Source of the DNA: JAWKOK01 sp963848115
GTDB taxonomy: Bacteria; Chloroflexota; Anaerolineae; Caldilineales; Caldilineaceae
Length of the DNA: 64,000 nt
Assembly (NCBI GenBank): GCA_963848115.1
Contig: CAWKCP010000007.1
Location: forward strand, 62,001-126,000
Direction of reading: 5' to 3'
Shown here: in pieces, positions 8,498 to 17,451 of the stretch
Position numbering within the stretch: position 1 is the first letter of the stretch
How the letters are laid out: each line of letters begins with the position of its first letter
Notes under the pieces: generated by a model
What the model was told of the DNA's origin: nothing
The model's input: the letters and a program-made list of their open reading frames with translations, nothing else
The model's database searches: none
Program-made: the position numbers and the translations under genes

Positions 8498-10141
8498 ATG
8501 ACCATAAGTGAAAGCAAAAAGAGCAGCGCAGTGAGGGTTGCAGTCTGGAGTGAGTTGGGCGACCGTGAGCCTGCCTATGCACTAGTTGCCGAGGTCGACC
8601 TGGTCGTGGTGCGCTACGATGATTCGGTGTCGGTGCTCTATGGTCGATGCCAACATCGCGGCGCGTTGATGTCCGACGGCTTTGTACGCGGCGACAACCT
8701 GATCTGCGGTCTCCACAATTGGGACTATCGCGCCGATACCGGCGTCAGCGAGTATGCCAACGATGAGGCGTTGCACAAGTTCACAGCCTGGATCAACACG
8801 GAGGAAGACGCCGTCTTCGTGGACGAGGCCGAGATTGCAGCCTGGGCCGTGGAGAATCCCCAGCCTTACAGCCGTGACGCCTATCTCGGACTCTATCAGG
8901 ACATCCACGGCACGCCGGATGAACCGGAGAACAGCTACATTCAACAGCTGGCCAGGGAAGGCCTGAGCAACTTGGGGCATCACGGCAAAGTATCGGCCAT
9001 GGGCATCTCCAAGGTCAAGCTGCCCACCTGGGATGACCTTCAGATCGTCACTGCACAGCTGGCGCGGCGTCCACTACTCGACGATGAGCCCGTGAGTACA
9101 GGCTTGGTCATTGGCCCCAACGCAGCCAAGCCGCTGCACCTGGACATCCCCATCTTTGTCAGCGATATGAGCTTCGGTGCACTGAGTCAAGAAGCCAAGG
9201 TGGCGTTAGCTAAGGGCGCGGAGTTGGCCGGCACAGGTATCTGTTCGGGCGAGGGCGGCATGTTGCCCGAAGAGCAGGCAGCCAACTCGCGCTACTTCTA
9301 TGAACTGGCCTCGGGACGCTTCGGCTGGAGCCTGGACAAGGTCAAGCAGGTGCAGGCATTCCATTTCAAGGCGGGGCAGGGCGCCAAGACCGGCACCGGC
9401 GGCCATCTGCCAGGCAACAAAGTCACAGCCAAGATTGCCGAGGTGCGGGGGCTGGAGCCGGGCGAGGCGGCCATCAGTCCCTCAACCTTCGCCGATCTTG
9501 TGACCACAGCCGACTATCAACGCGTTGCCGATGAAGTGCGTGAGGCTTCCGGCGGCATCCCCATCGGTTTCAAACTGTCGGCGCAACACATTGAGGCCGA
9601 TATCGACTTTGCGCTGGAAGCCGGCGCCGATTATATTATCCTTGACGGTCGCGGCGGCGCGACCGGCGCAGCGCCCGAAATCTTCAAACAGAACATATCC
9701 GTGCCGACCATGGCTGCATTGGCCCGGGCAAGACGCCATCTAGACAGCCGTGGTCGAGGTGACATCACTCTGATCATCACCGGCGGACTACGGACTGAGT
9801 CAGACTTTGTCAAGGCGATGGCTTTGGGAGCGGACGGTGTTGCAGTCTCCAATGCTGCCCTGCAGGCCATCGGCTGTCTGGGGATGCGAGCGTGTCATAC
9901 CAACAACTGTCCGGTCGGCATTGCCACCCAGAAAGATCACTTGCGCGAACGACTCGTTGCGCGTGCGTCGGCTGAGCGTCTCAAGAATTATCTGGAAGCC
10001 ACTGTAGAGCTGATGCAAGTGCTGGCCCGAGCATGTGGACATTCTGAACTCAGTCATTTCTGCCTGGATGATCTGACTACCTGGAAGCGCGATGTCGCTT
10101 ATCTCACCGGCGTGGCCTATGGCGGGGTGACGCCCCTGTAG
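8498..10141 (+). CDS. Rieske [2Fe-2S] domain fused to glutamate synthase-type FMN domain
   Basis: This 547-residue fusion has an N-terminal Rieske domain (about residues 10-110) with the ligand set C51-x-H53 and C70-x2-H73. A GltB-like FMN-binding barrel (about 160-520) follows, with 'DMSFGALS', 'GEGGMLPE' and 'KPGQG'-equivalent 'KAGQGAKTG'. The 3Fe-4S motif C460-x5-C466-x4-C471 is intact. The amidotransferase domain of GOGAT is absent, so it is not a complete glutamate synthase; ammonia or another amine donor, or a different substrate, must be considered. The Rieske centre may feed electrons to the flavin. The next gene starts 30 bp downstream on the same strand but is functionally unrelated. 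Confidence 0.88.
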   Translation: MTISESKKSSAVRVAVWSELGDREPAYALVAEVDLVVVRYDDSVSVLYGRCQHRGALMSDGFVRGDNLICGLHNWDYRADTGVSEYANDEALHKFTAWINTEEDAVFVDEAEIAAWAVENPQPYSRDAYLGLYQDIHGTPDEPENSYIQQLAREGLSNLGHHGKVSAMGISKVKLPTWDDLQIVTAQLARRPLLDDEPVSTGLVIGPNAAKPLHLDIPIFVSDMSFGALSQEAKVALAKGAELAGTGICSGEGGMLPEEQAANSRYFYELASGRFGWSLDKVKQVQAFHFKAGQGAKTGTGGHLPGNKVTAKIAEVRGLEPGEAAISPSTFADLVTTADYQRVADEVREASGGIPIGFKLSAQHIEADIDFALEAGADYIILDGRGGATGAAPEIFKQNISVPTMAALARARRHLDSRGRGDITLIITGGLRTESDFVKAMALGADGVAVSNAALQAIGCLGMRACHTNNCPVGIATQKDHLRERLVARASAERLKNYLEATVELMQVLARACGHSELSHFCLDDLTTWKRDVAYLTGVAYGGVTPL

Positions 10142-10171
10142 GTTGTACACAAGAGAGAACGAGGAAGAACC

Positions 10172-12745
10172 ATGCAAAACGAACCCGCAATTGCAACCAG
10201 TGACGAGCTTGACTCAAACCCGGCATTGCGCCTACCGCCCTTGATCGGGTTGGAATCGTTGGTCCCCGGGAGACTGCAACATCTCTTCGCCTCCAGTGGC
10301 GACGACCCAAACCGAACCGTAACGGCCAAGCGCCGCCGCCGCACGACGACAACGTCAGGCGAGCGTGAGCGCGCCGATGCGCCGACTCGCGATGATCGAG
10401 ATAGTGGTTCGCCACCACCTCGTCCACCGTCGGGCGGTTCCGGCGGAGGCTCGAGACCCCCTGGCTCTGGCGGCAGCATGAGCCCGCGCATGTTGCTCCT
10501 CATTGGTGCTGTGGTCGTTCTCCTCTTTATCTGTGGTGGTCCGACCATGCTTTTCAACAGGGGAGACGATTCGGGAGGAGACAGTTCGAGTGGAGACAAC
10601 GCTCAGCAAGCTGCCGCGGTTGAGGAGCAACAGGCTGCGCCCGATATCAGCAGTAACGGCTCCGCTTCGACACAAAGCAGCCAGAACGACTCCGCGCCTG
10701 TGGCCACGGGCCAGGGAGAGTCGTGGACCGTCATGCTCTATCAGGATGCGGACGACAAGGTGCTGGAAAAGGATATCTATATTGACCTTAATGAGGCTGA
10801 ACGCATTGGGTCTACTGACCGGGTCAACATCGTGGCCCAGGTCGATCGCTATCGAGGTGGCTTCAGCGGTGACGGAAACTGGACGAGCACCAAACGTTTC
10901 TACGTCACCCAGGATGATGATCTAAACCGTATCGGCTCCCAGGAAGTTGCCGACATGGGCGAGTTGAACATGTCGGATGGCGAGACGCTGGTCGATTTTG
11001 TCGCCTGGGCCGTTGAAGCCTACCCGGCCGACCGCTATGCGCTGATTCTTTCAGACCATGGTATGGGTTGGCCCGGCGGCTGGAGTGATCCGGATCCGAA
11101 TGTACGTCCACGGACGAGCATCCCGTTGGCCGGAGCCATGGGTGACCAACTCTACCTTCAGGAGATCGATGAGGCGCTGGGCGAGATTCGCAGTCGGACG
11201 GGCATCGAGAAGCTCGATCTGATCGGCATGGACGCCTGCCTCATGAGTCACATCGAGGTATTCACTGCGCTCGCTCCCCATGCCCGCTATGCAGTCGCCT
11301 CGCAGGAGACCGAACCTGCGTTGGGCTGGGCCTATACGGGATTCCTGTATGATCTGGTGCGTGACCCTGCCATGGATGGCGGCCAGGTTTCTGAACTGAT
11401 CGTTTCGACCTACATCGACGAAGATCAGCGTGTTGTCGATGATCAGGCACGAGCCGAGTTTGTGGGCGCCGGGCGCTCGGGCACAATCTCAGCCCAGCAG
11501 TTGACCAAACGGCTGGAAGACAATATTACATTGACCGCCGTCGATCTCTCGGCCATGCCGTCGTTGACCAACGCAGTCAACGACTTCTCCTACGCTCTTT
11601 CCGGAACAGGGCAGAAGGCGATTGCCAAAGCTCGAACCTATGCCCAGTCCTACACGAGTATCTTTGGCAAGAACGTCCCGCCCTCTTACATCGATCTAGG
11701 ACACTTTGCCCAGCAGGCGGTAGAGCAGAGCCAGGATCGGGATCTGGTTGCGTCGGCTCAGGCCGTTCTTGACGGTATCGGCCAGGCCGTGATCGCGGAA
11801 CGACATGGCGGCAACAAATCCGGCTCTACCGGTATTTCCATCTATTTCCCCAATTCACAGCTCTATGGCTCGCCGGTGGCCGGTCCCCAGTCCTACAACG
11901 CCGTGGCCAGCCGCTTCGCCAACGAATCGCTCTGGGATGACTTTCTTGCCTACCACTACACAGGTCGCACCTTTGATCCGACCCCAGCCCCTGCTGAAGT
12001 CTCGGACCGAAGTGCCAACGTGGTTGCGCCCGGCAAGGGCGAGATCACCGTCTCTGCCGTCGAGCAATCCTCCGCCACCGTTGCACCCGGTGAGACTGTC
12101 TTGCTCAGCGTCGATATCAGCGGGGACAATGTCGGCTACATCAAATTGTTCACTGGATTTTGGGATCAGGAAGCCAACTCGATCTACAAGGCGGACACCG
12201 ACTTCTTGGAGGCGGGCGACACTCGTGAAATCGGCGGCGTCTACTACCCCGATTGGGGAGAGGGCGACTTTACCATGGAGTTCGAGTGGGAGCCGTTCTT
12301 CTTTGCCATTGATGATGGGGAGCAGAAGGCCATCGCCCTCTTTGAGCCACAGGACTACGGGGCTACACCGGAACTGGCGATCTACACAGTTGACGGCATC
12401 TACACCTACACTGATGGTGAAACACGCGTTGCCCAGCTGCAATTTATGGACGGCGAACTCAACCAGGTCTTTGGTTTCGCCAACGACGACGGCAGCGGAG
12501 CCCCACGCGAGATCGTGCCTCAGGTCGGCGACACGTTCACCATCCTGGAGCAGTGGATGGACCTGGACATCGACGGGCGTGTTGTCGATATCACTTCCGA
12601 ACCGGGCGCCACGCTGACCTTTGGCGAGGAACCGTTCGTCTGGACCGAGCTGGATGCTGCCGCAGGCGAATATGTCGTCGGCTTCATTGTGGAGGATCTG
12701 GATGGCAATTCCGTTGAGTCTTATACACAGGTGACGGTGGAGTAA
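10172..12745 (+). CDS. Membrane-anchored C11 (clostripain-like) cysteine peptidase
   Basis: The 857-residue protein has an Arg/Ser/Thr/Gly-rich cytoplasmic N-terminus of about 100 residues. A single transmembrane helix (about 103-122, 'MLLLIGAVVVLLFICGG') follows, then a Ser/Gln/Asn-rich spacer. A peptidase C11 domain (about 185-600) starts at 'WTVMLYQDADD'. The catalytic pair is visible as H296 in 'SDHGMGW' and C356 in 'GMDACLM'. The C-terminal 250 residues are beta-rich and may bind a substrate or the cell surface. The topology places the peptidase outside the cytoplasm. GAGGAAG precedes the ATG. C11 enzymes typically cleave after Arg or Lys; specificity here is inferred only from the family. 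Confidence 0.85.
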   Translation: MQNEPAIATSDELDSNPALRLPPLIGLESLVPGRLQHLFASSGDDPNRTVTAKRRRRTTTTSGERERADAPTRDDRDSGSPPPRPPSGGSGGGSRPPGSGGSMSPRMLLLIGAVVVLLFICGGPTMLFNRGDDSGGDSSSGDNAQQAAAVEEQQAAPDISSNGSASTQSSQNDSAPVATGQGESWTVMLYQDADDKVLEKDIYIDLNEAERIGSTDRVNIVAQVDRYRGGFSGDGNWTSTKRFYVTQDDDLNRIGSQEVADMGELNMSDGETLVDFVAWAVEAYPADRYALILSDHGMGWPGGWSDPDPNVRPRTSIPLAGAMGDQLYLQEIDEALGEIRSRTGIEKLDLIGMDACLMSHIEVFTALAPHARYAVASQETEPALGWAYTGFLYDLVRDPAMDGGQVSELIVSTYIDEDQRVVDDQARAEFVGAGRSGTISAQQLTKRLEDNITLTAVDLSAMPSLTNAVNDFSYALSGTGQKAIAKARTYAQSYTSIFGKNVPPSYIDLGHFAQQAVEQSQDRDLVASAQAVLDGIGQAVIAERHGGNKSGSTGISIYFPNSQLYGSPVAGPQSYNAVASRFANESLWDDFLAYHYTGRTFDPTPAPAEVSDRSANVVAPGKGEITVSAVEQSSATVAPGETVLLSVDISGDNVGYIKLFTGFWDQEANSIYKADTDFLEAGDTREIGGVYYPDWGEGDFTMEFEWEPFFFAIDDGEQKAIALFEPQDYGATPELAIYTVDGIYTYTDGETRVAQLQFMDGELNQVFGFANDDGSGAPREIVPQVGDTFTILEQWMDLDIDGRVVDITSEPGATLTFGEEPFVWTELDAAAGEYVVGFIVEDLDGNSVESYTQVTVE

Positions 12746-12766
12746 TTGACCAGGAGGAAGAAATAG

Positions 12767-13639
12767 TCAATCACCCGTAGTCGCCTGAACAGGAGAGGGC
12801 CCTTGCGGGCGACGCCGTCCGCCGACCGCAGTGACCACGGCGCGTGCTGTGATCGAGACGAGCACGATCAGTCCCCCAAGCAACGCTTGCGGGCTGGGGA
12901 TTTCGCCGATGGTCATGTAGACCCAGATCGGGTTGAGGACCGGTTCCAGCGATTGCACAAGGATAGTCTCGATCGCGCTCAGGTAGCGGATGGCTTGCGT
13001 GTAGAGGATGAAGGGCAGCCCGAGTTGGAAAACGCCCAGGAAGAAAAGGATGCCCCAGTCCAATGGATCGGGAGACGAGCGGAGCATGAATGGAAGCCCG
13101 ATCAGCGCTGCCAGAGCGTTGCCCAATAGGATCGTCTCCAGGGCGGACTCTCCCGCCTGTTTGCGCAGGAAGAGCACCAGCCAGGCCAGGCTAATGCCGC
13201 TCAGAATGGCGTACAGGTTGCCGAGATAGCCGCTGGGTGAGAGATCTTCGCTGAAGAAGAGTGCCATGCCCACGCCGATGGCCGCCATGGTGATCCAATC
13301 AATCCGTTTGGGCTTCTCGCCCAAGAACCAGATGCCGAAGATGGCGACCCAAATGGGCGCGGTATATTGCAGTAGGATGGCATTGGCGGCCGACGTCATC
13401 TGGGTGGCGGCTACAAAGAAGACCTGTGTGCCCACATAGGCGACGGCGCCGCCGATCTGGGCCGAGGACCAGGTGAATCGGGGCTTACGCAGATAGGCCA
13501 GGATGACCAACCCCGCGATCAAGCTGCGTCCGCCGGTCAACGCCAGTGCGTTCCAAGACGAAAGCTTGACCAATACGCCGCTGGTGGAGAAGAAGAGCAC
13601 TGCGACGGTCAGGAGTAGAATCGCGCGACCTCGGGTCAT
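12767..13639 (-). CDS. EamA-family (DMT superfamily) transporter
   Basis: This 290-residue protein has about ten hydrophobic helices arranged as two EamA repeats. The family signature is visible in the first repeat ('ALTGGRSLIAG', 'YTAPIWVAIFGIWFLGEKP') and again in the second ('LEPVLNPIWVYMTIGE'). Members export or import small metabolites such as amino acids or nucleosides; the substrate is unknown. The start lies 18 bp downstream of the stop of the PHP gene, on the same strand, so the two are likely co-transcribed. The C-terminal tail is short, basic and cytoplasmic. Confidence 0.88.
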   Translation of the reverse strand: MTRGRAILLLTVAVLFFSTSGVLVKLSSWNALALTGGRSLIAGLVILAYLRKPRFTWSSAQIGGAVAYVGTQVFFVAATQMTSAANAILLQYTAPIWVAIFGIWFLGEKPKRIDWITMAAIGVGMALFFSEDLSPSGYLGNLYAILSGISLAWLVLFLRKQAGESALETILLGNALAALIGLPFMLRSSPDPLDWGILFFLGVFQLGLPFILYTQAIRYLSAIETILVQSLEPVLNPIWVYMTIGEIPSPQALLGGLIVLVSITARAVVTAVGGRRRPQGPSPVQATTGD

Positions 13640-13657
13640 TGGCTGGTTGCCTGAAAA

Positions 13658-14491
13658 CTAGACGCGCACCGGCGTCAGACTCTCCAGCGCCGTGACAACG
13701 GGAATCTCGATGCGCTCTCCATCAAGGAACATATTCACGTTGGTGAATCCAATGTCCTGCAATGTGAGCAGGGCGCGGTCGTAATCTACGCCGGCGCGTT
13801 TGGGGGCGTGTGCGTCCGCACCGATGACCACAGGGATATTGCGCGCGTTCATCTCGGCCAGGATTCCCCGGCCGGGATTCATCTCAGGCATGCGTTTGTG
13901 CAGACCTGATGTGTTCAGCTCCATCGCAACGCCGGTCGCGGCCACCCGATCGAGCATGGAGAGAATGTCGTCCCAGATTTTTGAAAGGTCCCAGGTTGAG
14001 ACCACCTCGTTCTTGATCAGATCAGGATGCGCTAGGGTGTCGAAAAGGCCGCTCTCCGCGGCACGTCCCAGGTGATCGAAGTAGGTGCGTTGGTAGGCCA
14101 GGTCGTCGCCGGTGTAGAAACGCTCTCGGTAGTCCTCCAACTGCGGATGAATGCCGGCTAGGCGATGGTTGAAGGTGGCCCAAGTCTGTTGCTGTGCAAT
14201 GCCCTCCTCCATGTGTGGCGCATAGTCGAACTCCATGCCCATGCGTACATCCATTCGTCCGTCCCACTCGACACGAGTCGCTTCGGTAAGCGCCACGTAG
14301 TCATCAAACTGATCTTCAGACATGCGCACGCGCGGACACCAGCCATCGACCGGTGGGTTGTGGCAGGTAACGTTGATGCCCTTGAAGCCGCGCTCGTAGG
14401 CAACGGCCGCGTATTCGGTCGGATCTCCCTTGGCGTGTCCGCAAAGGGGCGTATGCATGTGGGATTCGTAGAGTACGGGTGTTGAGTTCAT
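13658..14491 (-). CDS. PHP-domain phosphatase (histidinol-phosphatase-like)
   Basis: This 277-residue protein begins 'MNSTPVLYESHMHTPLCGHA', where H11-x-H13 is the first metal-binding pair of PHP phosphoesterases. A 'GMEFDY' motif, 'FDTLAHPDLIK' and a C-terminal 'VIGADAHAP' supply the remaining ligands, as in HisJ/HisK-type histidinol phosphatase. The start at 14491 is favoured by a purine-rich stretch (GAGAGCAAGAAAG) upstream. No other his genes are nearby, so a phosphatase role on another sugar phosphate or nucleotide is equally possible. The gene is followed closely by the EamA transporter. Confidence 0.8.
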   Translation of the reverse strand: MNSTPVLYESHMHTPLCGHAKGDPTEYAAVAYERGFKGINVTCHNPPVDGWCPRVRMSEDQFDDYVALTEATRVEWDGRMDVRMGMEFDYAPHMEEGIAQQQTWATFNHRLAGIHPQLEDYRERFYTGDDLAYQRTYFDHLGRAAESGLFDTLAHPDLIKNEVVSTWDLSKIWDDILSMLDRVAATGVAMELNTSGLHKRMPEMNPGRGILAEMNARNIPVVIGADAHAPKRAGVDYDRALLTLQDIGFTNVNMFLDGERIEIPVVTALESLTPVRV

Positions 14492-14779
14492 GGGAAAGGC
14501 TTTCTTGCTCTCTTTGGCATTCAGAAAATCTTCGGATCGGATAACAGGTTTTCGACGCGGACAACCGCGGTCTGCCGCCTCGTTGCGACCGATCTTATCA
14601 ATTGTAGGGGAGGATAGGCCGGATGGAAGAATTTCGAAATCTCTGAGACGCCGGCAGATGGGGGCGAATGGTTGACCCAATCTTACTGGAAGCTGCCAGC
14701 CAGGTATTGAAGGTGGTCGATTCTGAGGGTGCCCCTCGGGCGTGCTGTCCGCGTGCGTCGCACGCCCCCTTGAACCAGA

Positions 14780-15499
14780 TCATCCTTCCCGACGAGTCCA
14801 AAGCTTGCCGAGCATAGTCTCAAGTCTCGCTGCCAGTTCGTCCGGGCGCTCGGTCGTCACGTCATCTTGGTTTTCAAAGATGGCATATGGAATCTGCATG
14901 GATCGGATCGTGATGAATCCAGGATCGCCTGCGCTGAACTCATGCCAGTCGTCATCGCGGTAGAGGCGCTCCAGCTTTTCATCGGGCAACCCGTGCTCCA
15001 GGATGCTGTCGGGCCGGTCCGGGTTGAAGCGGCGACGATTCTTGCGTAGCGATTCCTCGAATGAGACGTTGACGTAGACGATGGCCGCCCGCGCCAGCAG
15101 TTCGTCCGAAAGATGGGGGAGTGCCGCGGCATAGCCGCCGTGCTCAGTGCCGCGGGCAAATTCGACGATGGTTGAGTGATCGGCGTAGTAGTCAGGCTGG
15201 TCGCGCACGAGCTTGCCGTACTCCATGTCGATGCGCTCGATGAGGAGGTGCCAGAGATATTCCTCTTTGAAGTAGCCCTGCTCATCGGTGTGCAATCGCG
15301 GCTGACCAAACTTCTCCGCCAAGATGTAATCTTCTTCAAACCAAGTCCAGAGCATGGGGAAGTCATCGATGAAGCCGAGCTTGCCCAGGTGGAAACGCTC
15401 CCGCCGTTCCGTCTCAGGCAGCTTCAGTAGATAGTCGATGATCTCGCTCTTGCCCGACGCCGGGCGACCGATGAGGATGATGATGTCGAAGGTGGGCAT
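14780..15499 (-). CDS. P-loop kinase-like protein
   Basis: The 239-residue protein opens with 'MPTFDIIILIGRPASGKS', a Walker A loop at residues 11-18, followed by a family-specific region with many Trp, Phe and acidic residues. The architecture suits a small nucleotide-dependent kinase, perhaps acting on a sugar since it follows the sugar ABC transporter genes. No family name is recognised with certainty. The start at 15499 is chosen because upstream in-frame codons fall inside a repeat element (15531-15673). Regulation and substrate are unknown. Confidence 0.6.
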   Translation of the reverse strand: MPTFDIIILIGRPASGKSEIIDYLLKLPETERRERFHLGKLGFIDDFPMLWTWFEEDYILAEKFGQPRLHTDEQGYFKEEYLWHLLIERIDMEYGKLVRDQPDYYADHSTIVEFARGTEHGGYAAALPHLSDELLARAAIVYVNVSFEESLRKNRRRFNPDRPDSILEHGLPDEKLERLYRDDDWHEFSAGDPGFITIRSMQIPYAIFENQDDVTTERPDELAARLETMLGKLWTRREG

Positions 15500-15530
15500 G
15501 ATGATCCTTTGGTTGATAGGGGTAAGGTTT

Positions 15531-15673
15531 GCTGCGTGATGCTTGCTGCGTGACAATCTGGTTGATGATCTGTTGAGCGCAATTGAGGCTGCTGGGCTGG
15601 CGATATCCACGTTCGCTGTAGACGACGTAGCCCGATTCTCACCGAAGAGCTCACGTAGCAAGAAGCACGCAGC
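15531..15673. repeat. Inverted repeat with GCTGCGTGA arms
   Basis: A 23-bp left arm at 15531-15553 containing GCTGCGTGATGCTT pairs with a right arm at 15651-15673 at about 20 of 23 positions. About 97 bp separate them. The left arm is itself a partial direct repeat of GCTGCGTGA with 14-bp spacing. The element fills the gap between the kinase-like gene and the permease gene. Confidence 0.65.
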
Positions 15674-15676
15674 GAC

Positions 15677-16345
15677 TCACTTAATCCCCGAATGCATGAA
15701 ACTCTGAATGAACCGCCGCTGGAAGAGCAGGAAAGCGATGAAAAGCGGCGCGATGACCATGAGCGTCGCAGCAGAGAGCAGTGACCACTGCGCGCCGATC
15801 TCGCCGAGTTGGGTGAAACGCACAAGCCCTGCGGTCAGCGGCCGGCTCTTGTCGCTATTGGTGATGATCAGTGGCCAGAGAAACTCGTTCCAATGCCAGG
15901 CCACCGACGAGAGGCCGAAGGCGATAAGCGTGGGCGTGGCCGGCGGCAGATAGACGTTGCGAAGTAGATGCCACCAGTTGCTGCCGTCGACCACGGCGGC
16001 GTCGACCAGGTCTTTGGGCACTTCCAAAAAGATCTGACGCATGAGGAACGTGCCGAAGGCCGATCCGAAGTAGGGGATGGCGATGGCCAGCCGTGTGTCA
16101 AAGAGTCCCATCCAGCGAATGGTCGAGAAGTTGGGCGATAGCAGGGCGGTGGTTGGGATCATCAATTGGAGCAGAATGAAGAAAAAGAAGGCGCGCTTGC
16201 CCAGAAAATCGAAATGGGCGAAGGCGAAGCCGGCCAGCGTGATGGTGACCAGTTGTACGCCCAGGATCATGGTGACGATGACAATCGTGTTGACATAATA
16301 CAAGATCGAAAGGTGCAAGATTCCACGCATGTACGTAGTTCTCAA
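15677..16345 (-). CDS. Sugar ABC transporter permease (MalG-like), main part (frameshifted)
   Basis: This frame encodes about 205 homologous residues of a CUT1-type inner-membrane permease. It includes the EAA loop that contacts the ATPase, 'LVDAAVVDGSNWWHLL', and five hydrophobic helices. The N-terminal helix and first periplasmic segment are missing from this frame but are found one frame over at 16302-16535. Removing one base near 16301 joins 'HAWNLAPFDL' to 'YYVNTIVIV', exactly the continuity expected. The initiator at 16345 is therefore artificial. Either the gene is newly inactivated or the sequence has an indel. It is the last gene of the transporter operon. Confidence 0.75.
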   Translation of the reverse strand: MRTTYMRGILHLSILYYVNTIVIVTMILGVQLVTITLAGFAFAHFDFLGKRAFFFFILLQLMIPTTALLSPNFSTIRWMGLFDTRLAIAIPYFGSAFGTFLMRQIFLEVPKDLVDAAVVDGSNWWHLLRNVYLPPATPTLIAFGLSSVAWHWNEFLWPLIITNSDKSRPLTAGLVRFTQLGEIGAQWSLLSAATLMVIAPLFIAFLLFQRRFIQSFMHSGIK

Positions 16346-16535
16346 ATGTCAGCGGAAAGGCAAACCAGACGTCGCCACGGCCGATCGGGTCATTGGCCGG
16401 ACGCAGCGAAGCAACGAGCGCCCAGGCTACAGGCACGGCCCATGATGCTGCCAGCAGCAGCGTCGCCAGGCCGAGCAGAACACGGCCAATGCGTGCCGAC
16501 CAGTGGTTGGAGGAATTGCTACTTGGCATAGGCAT
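16302..16535 (-). CDS. N-terminal part of the MalG-like permease (frameshifted)
   Basis: These about 78 residues begin 'MPMPSSNSSNHWSARIG' and carry the first transmembrane helix and 'FAFPLTFENYVHAWNLAPF', the standard start of the first periplasmic loop in MalG-like permeases. The frame then diverges from the family. The start at 16535 overlaps the end of the upstream MalF-like permease gene by 17 bp, which is normal translational coupling and marks this as the true start of the gene continued at 15677-16300. Confidence 0.7.
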
Positions 16536-17430
16536 CCTCCTTCTGGTCGACGAGCAGAAAGTTGCTGATGGTGAAGGCCAACAGCAGGATCACCAGGATC
16601 ACGGTCAACGCCGAAGCGCGCCCGACATTCAGGTTCTGGAAGCGTTCCTCCCACAGGTAGAAGAGCAGGACCGTGCTGGCGCGGCTGGGACCGCCCTGGG
16701 TAAGCACGAAGATATGGTCGACGGTCTGAAAGGCCCCGATGAATGCGATGACGGAGACAAAGAGTGTTGTGCGGCGCAACAGGGGAAAGGCGATACGCCA
16801 GAGCGAATGCCACCAGTTGGCCCCATCGATGGCTGCAGCCTCGAAGACGTCTGAAGGGAGACTTTGCAGTCCTGCCAAGTAGAAGATCATAAAGTAGCCT
16901 GCGTTCTTCCAGACCGCCACGATCATGACGGAGATCAAGGCCAGGTTGGGATCGGCGGTCCAATTCTCGGGACCGCTGTAGCCCAAAAAGCGCAAGGCGG
17001 TGTTGAAAAGCCCATAGTCTGGCGTGAAGAAGAACATCCAGATCGTCGCTGCGCTGACCAACGGCAGAATCGTTGGGTAGAAGAAGCCCAGCCTTGCCAG
17101 ACCAATGCCGCGCACAGTGCGATTGACCAGTAGCGCAAAGAGAAAGGCCAGCAGAATGCTGGCCGGCACTGTGCCCAGCACATAGAGGAAAGTGTTGAGC
17201 AGTACACGCTGGAACCGATCATCGCTGAACAGCTCCGCGTAGTTCTCCAGCCCGACAAAGGTTGGCTCGCGAAACTTGGCGATGTTCAGCCGCTGGAGAA
17301 AGAAACTTTGATAGATTGCCAGGGCCGTCGGCCACGCGGTAAAGAGCGCGACAAAAAAGGCCGTCGGCAAGATCAACAAGTAAGGTAGAGGTGAGCGGCG
17401 CCGGCGTGAAGGTGCGCTGTTTTTGGCCAT
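16519..17430 (-). CDS. Sugar ABC transporter permease (MalF/UgpA-like)
   Basis: This 303-residue protein has six predicted membrane helices and a basic cytoplasmic N-terminus ('MAKNSAPSRRRRS'). The EAA loop 'VFEAAAIDGANWWHSLWRIAFP' identifies it as a binding-protein-dependent permease of the CUT1 carbohydrate family. It pairs with the MalG-like permease that overlaps its 3' end and with the solute-binding protein encoded just upstream at 17586-18932. No ATPase gene is present in the cluster, which fits systems that borrow a shared MsmK/MalK-type ATPase. The sugar cannot be inferred. Confidence 0.92.
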   Translation of the reverse strand: MAKNSAPSRRRRSPLPYLLILPTAFFVALFTAWPTALAIYQSFFLQRLNIAKFREPTFVGLENYAELFSDDRFQRVLLNTFLYVLGTVPASILLAFLFALLVNRTVRGIGLARLGFFYPTILPLVSAATIWMFFFTPDYGLFNTALRFLGYSGPENWTADPNLALISVMIVAVWKNAGYFMIFYLAGLQSLPSDVFEAAAIDGANWWHSLWRIAFPLLRRTTLFVSVIAFIGAFQTVDHIFVLTQGGPSRASTVLLFYLWEERFQNLNVGRASALTVILVILLLAFTISNFLLVDQKEDAYAK

Positions 17431-17451
17431 GAAGCCTCTCCGTCTGTGTCA

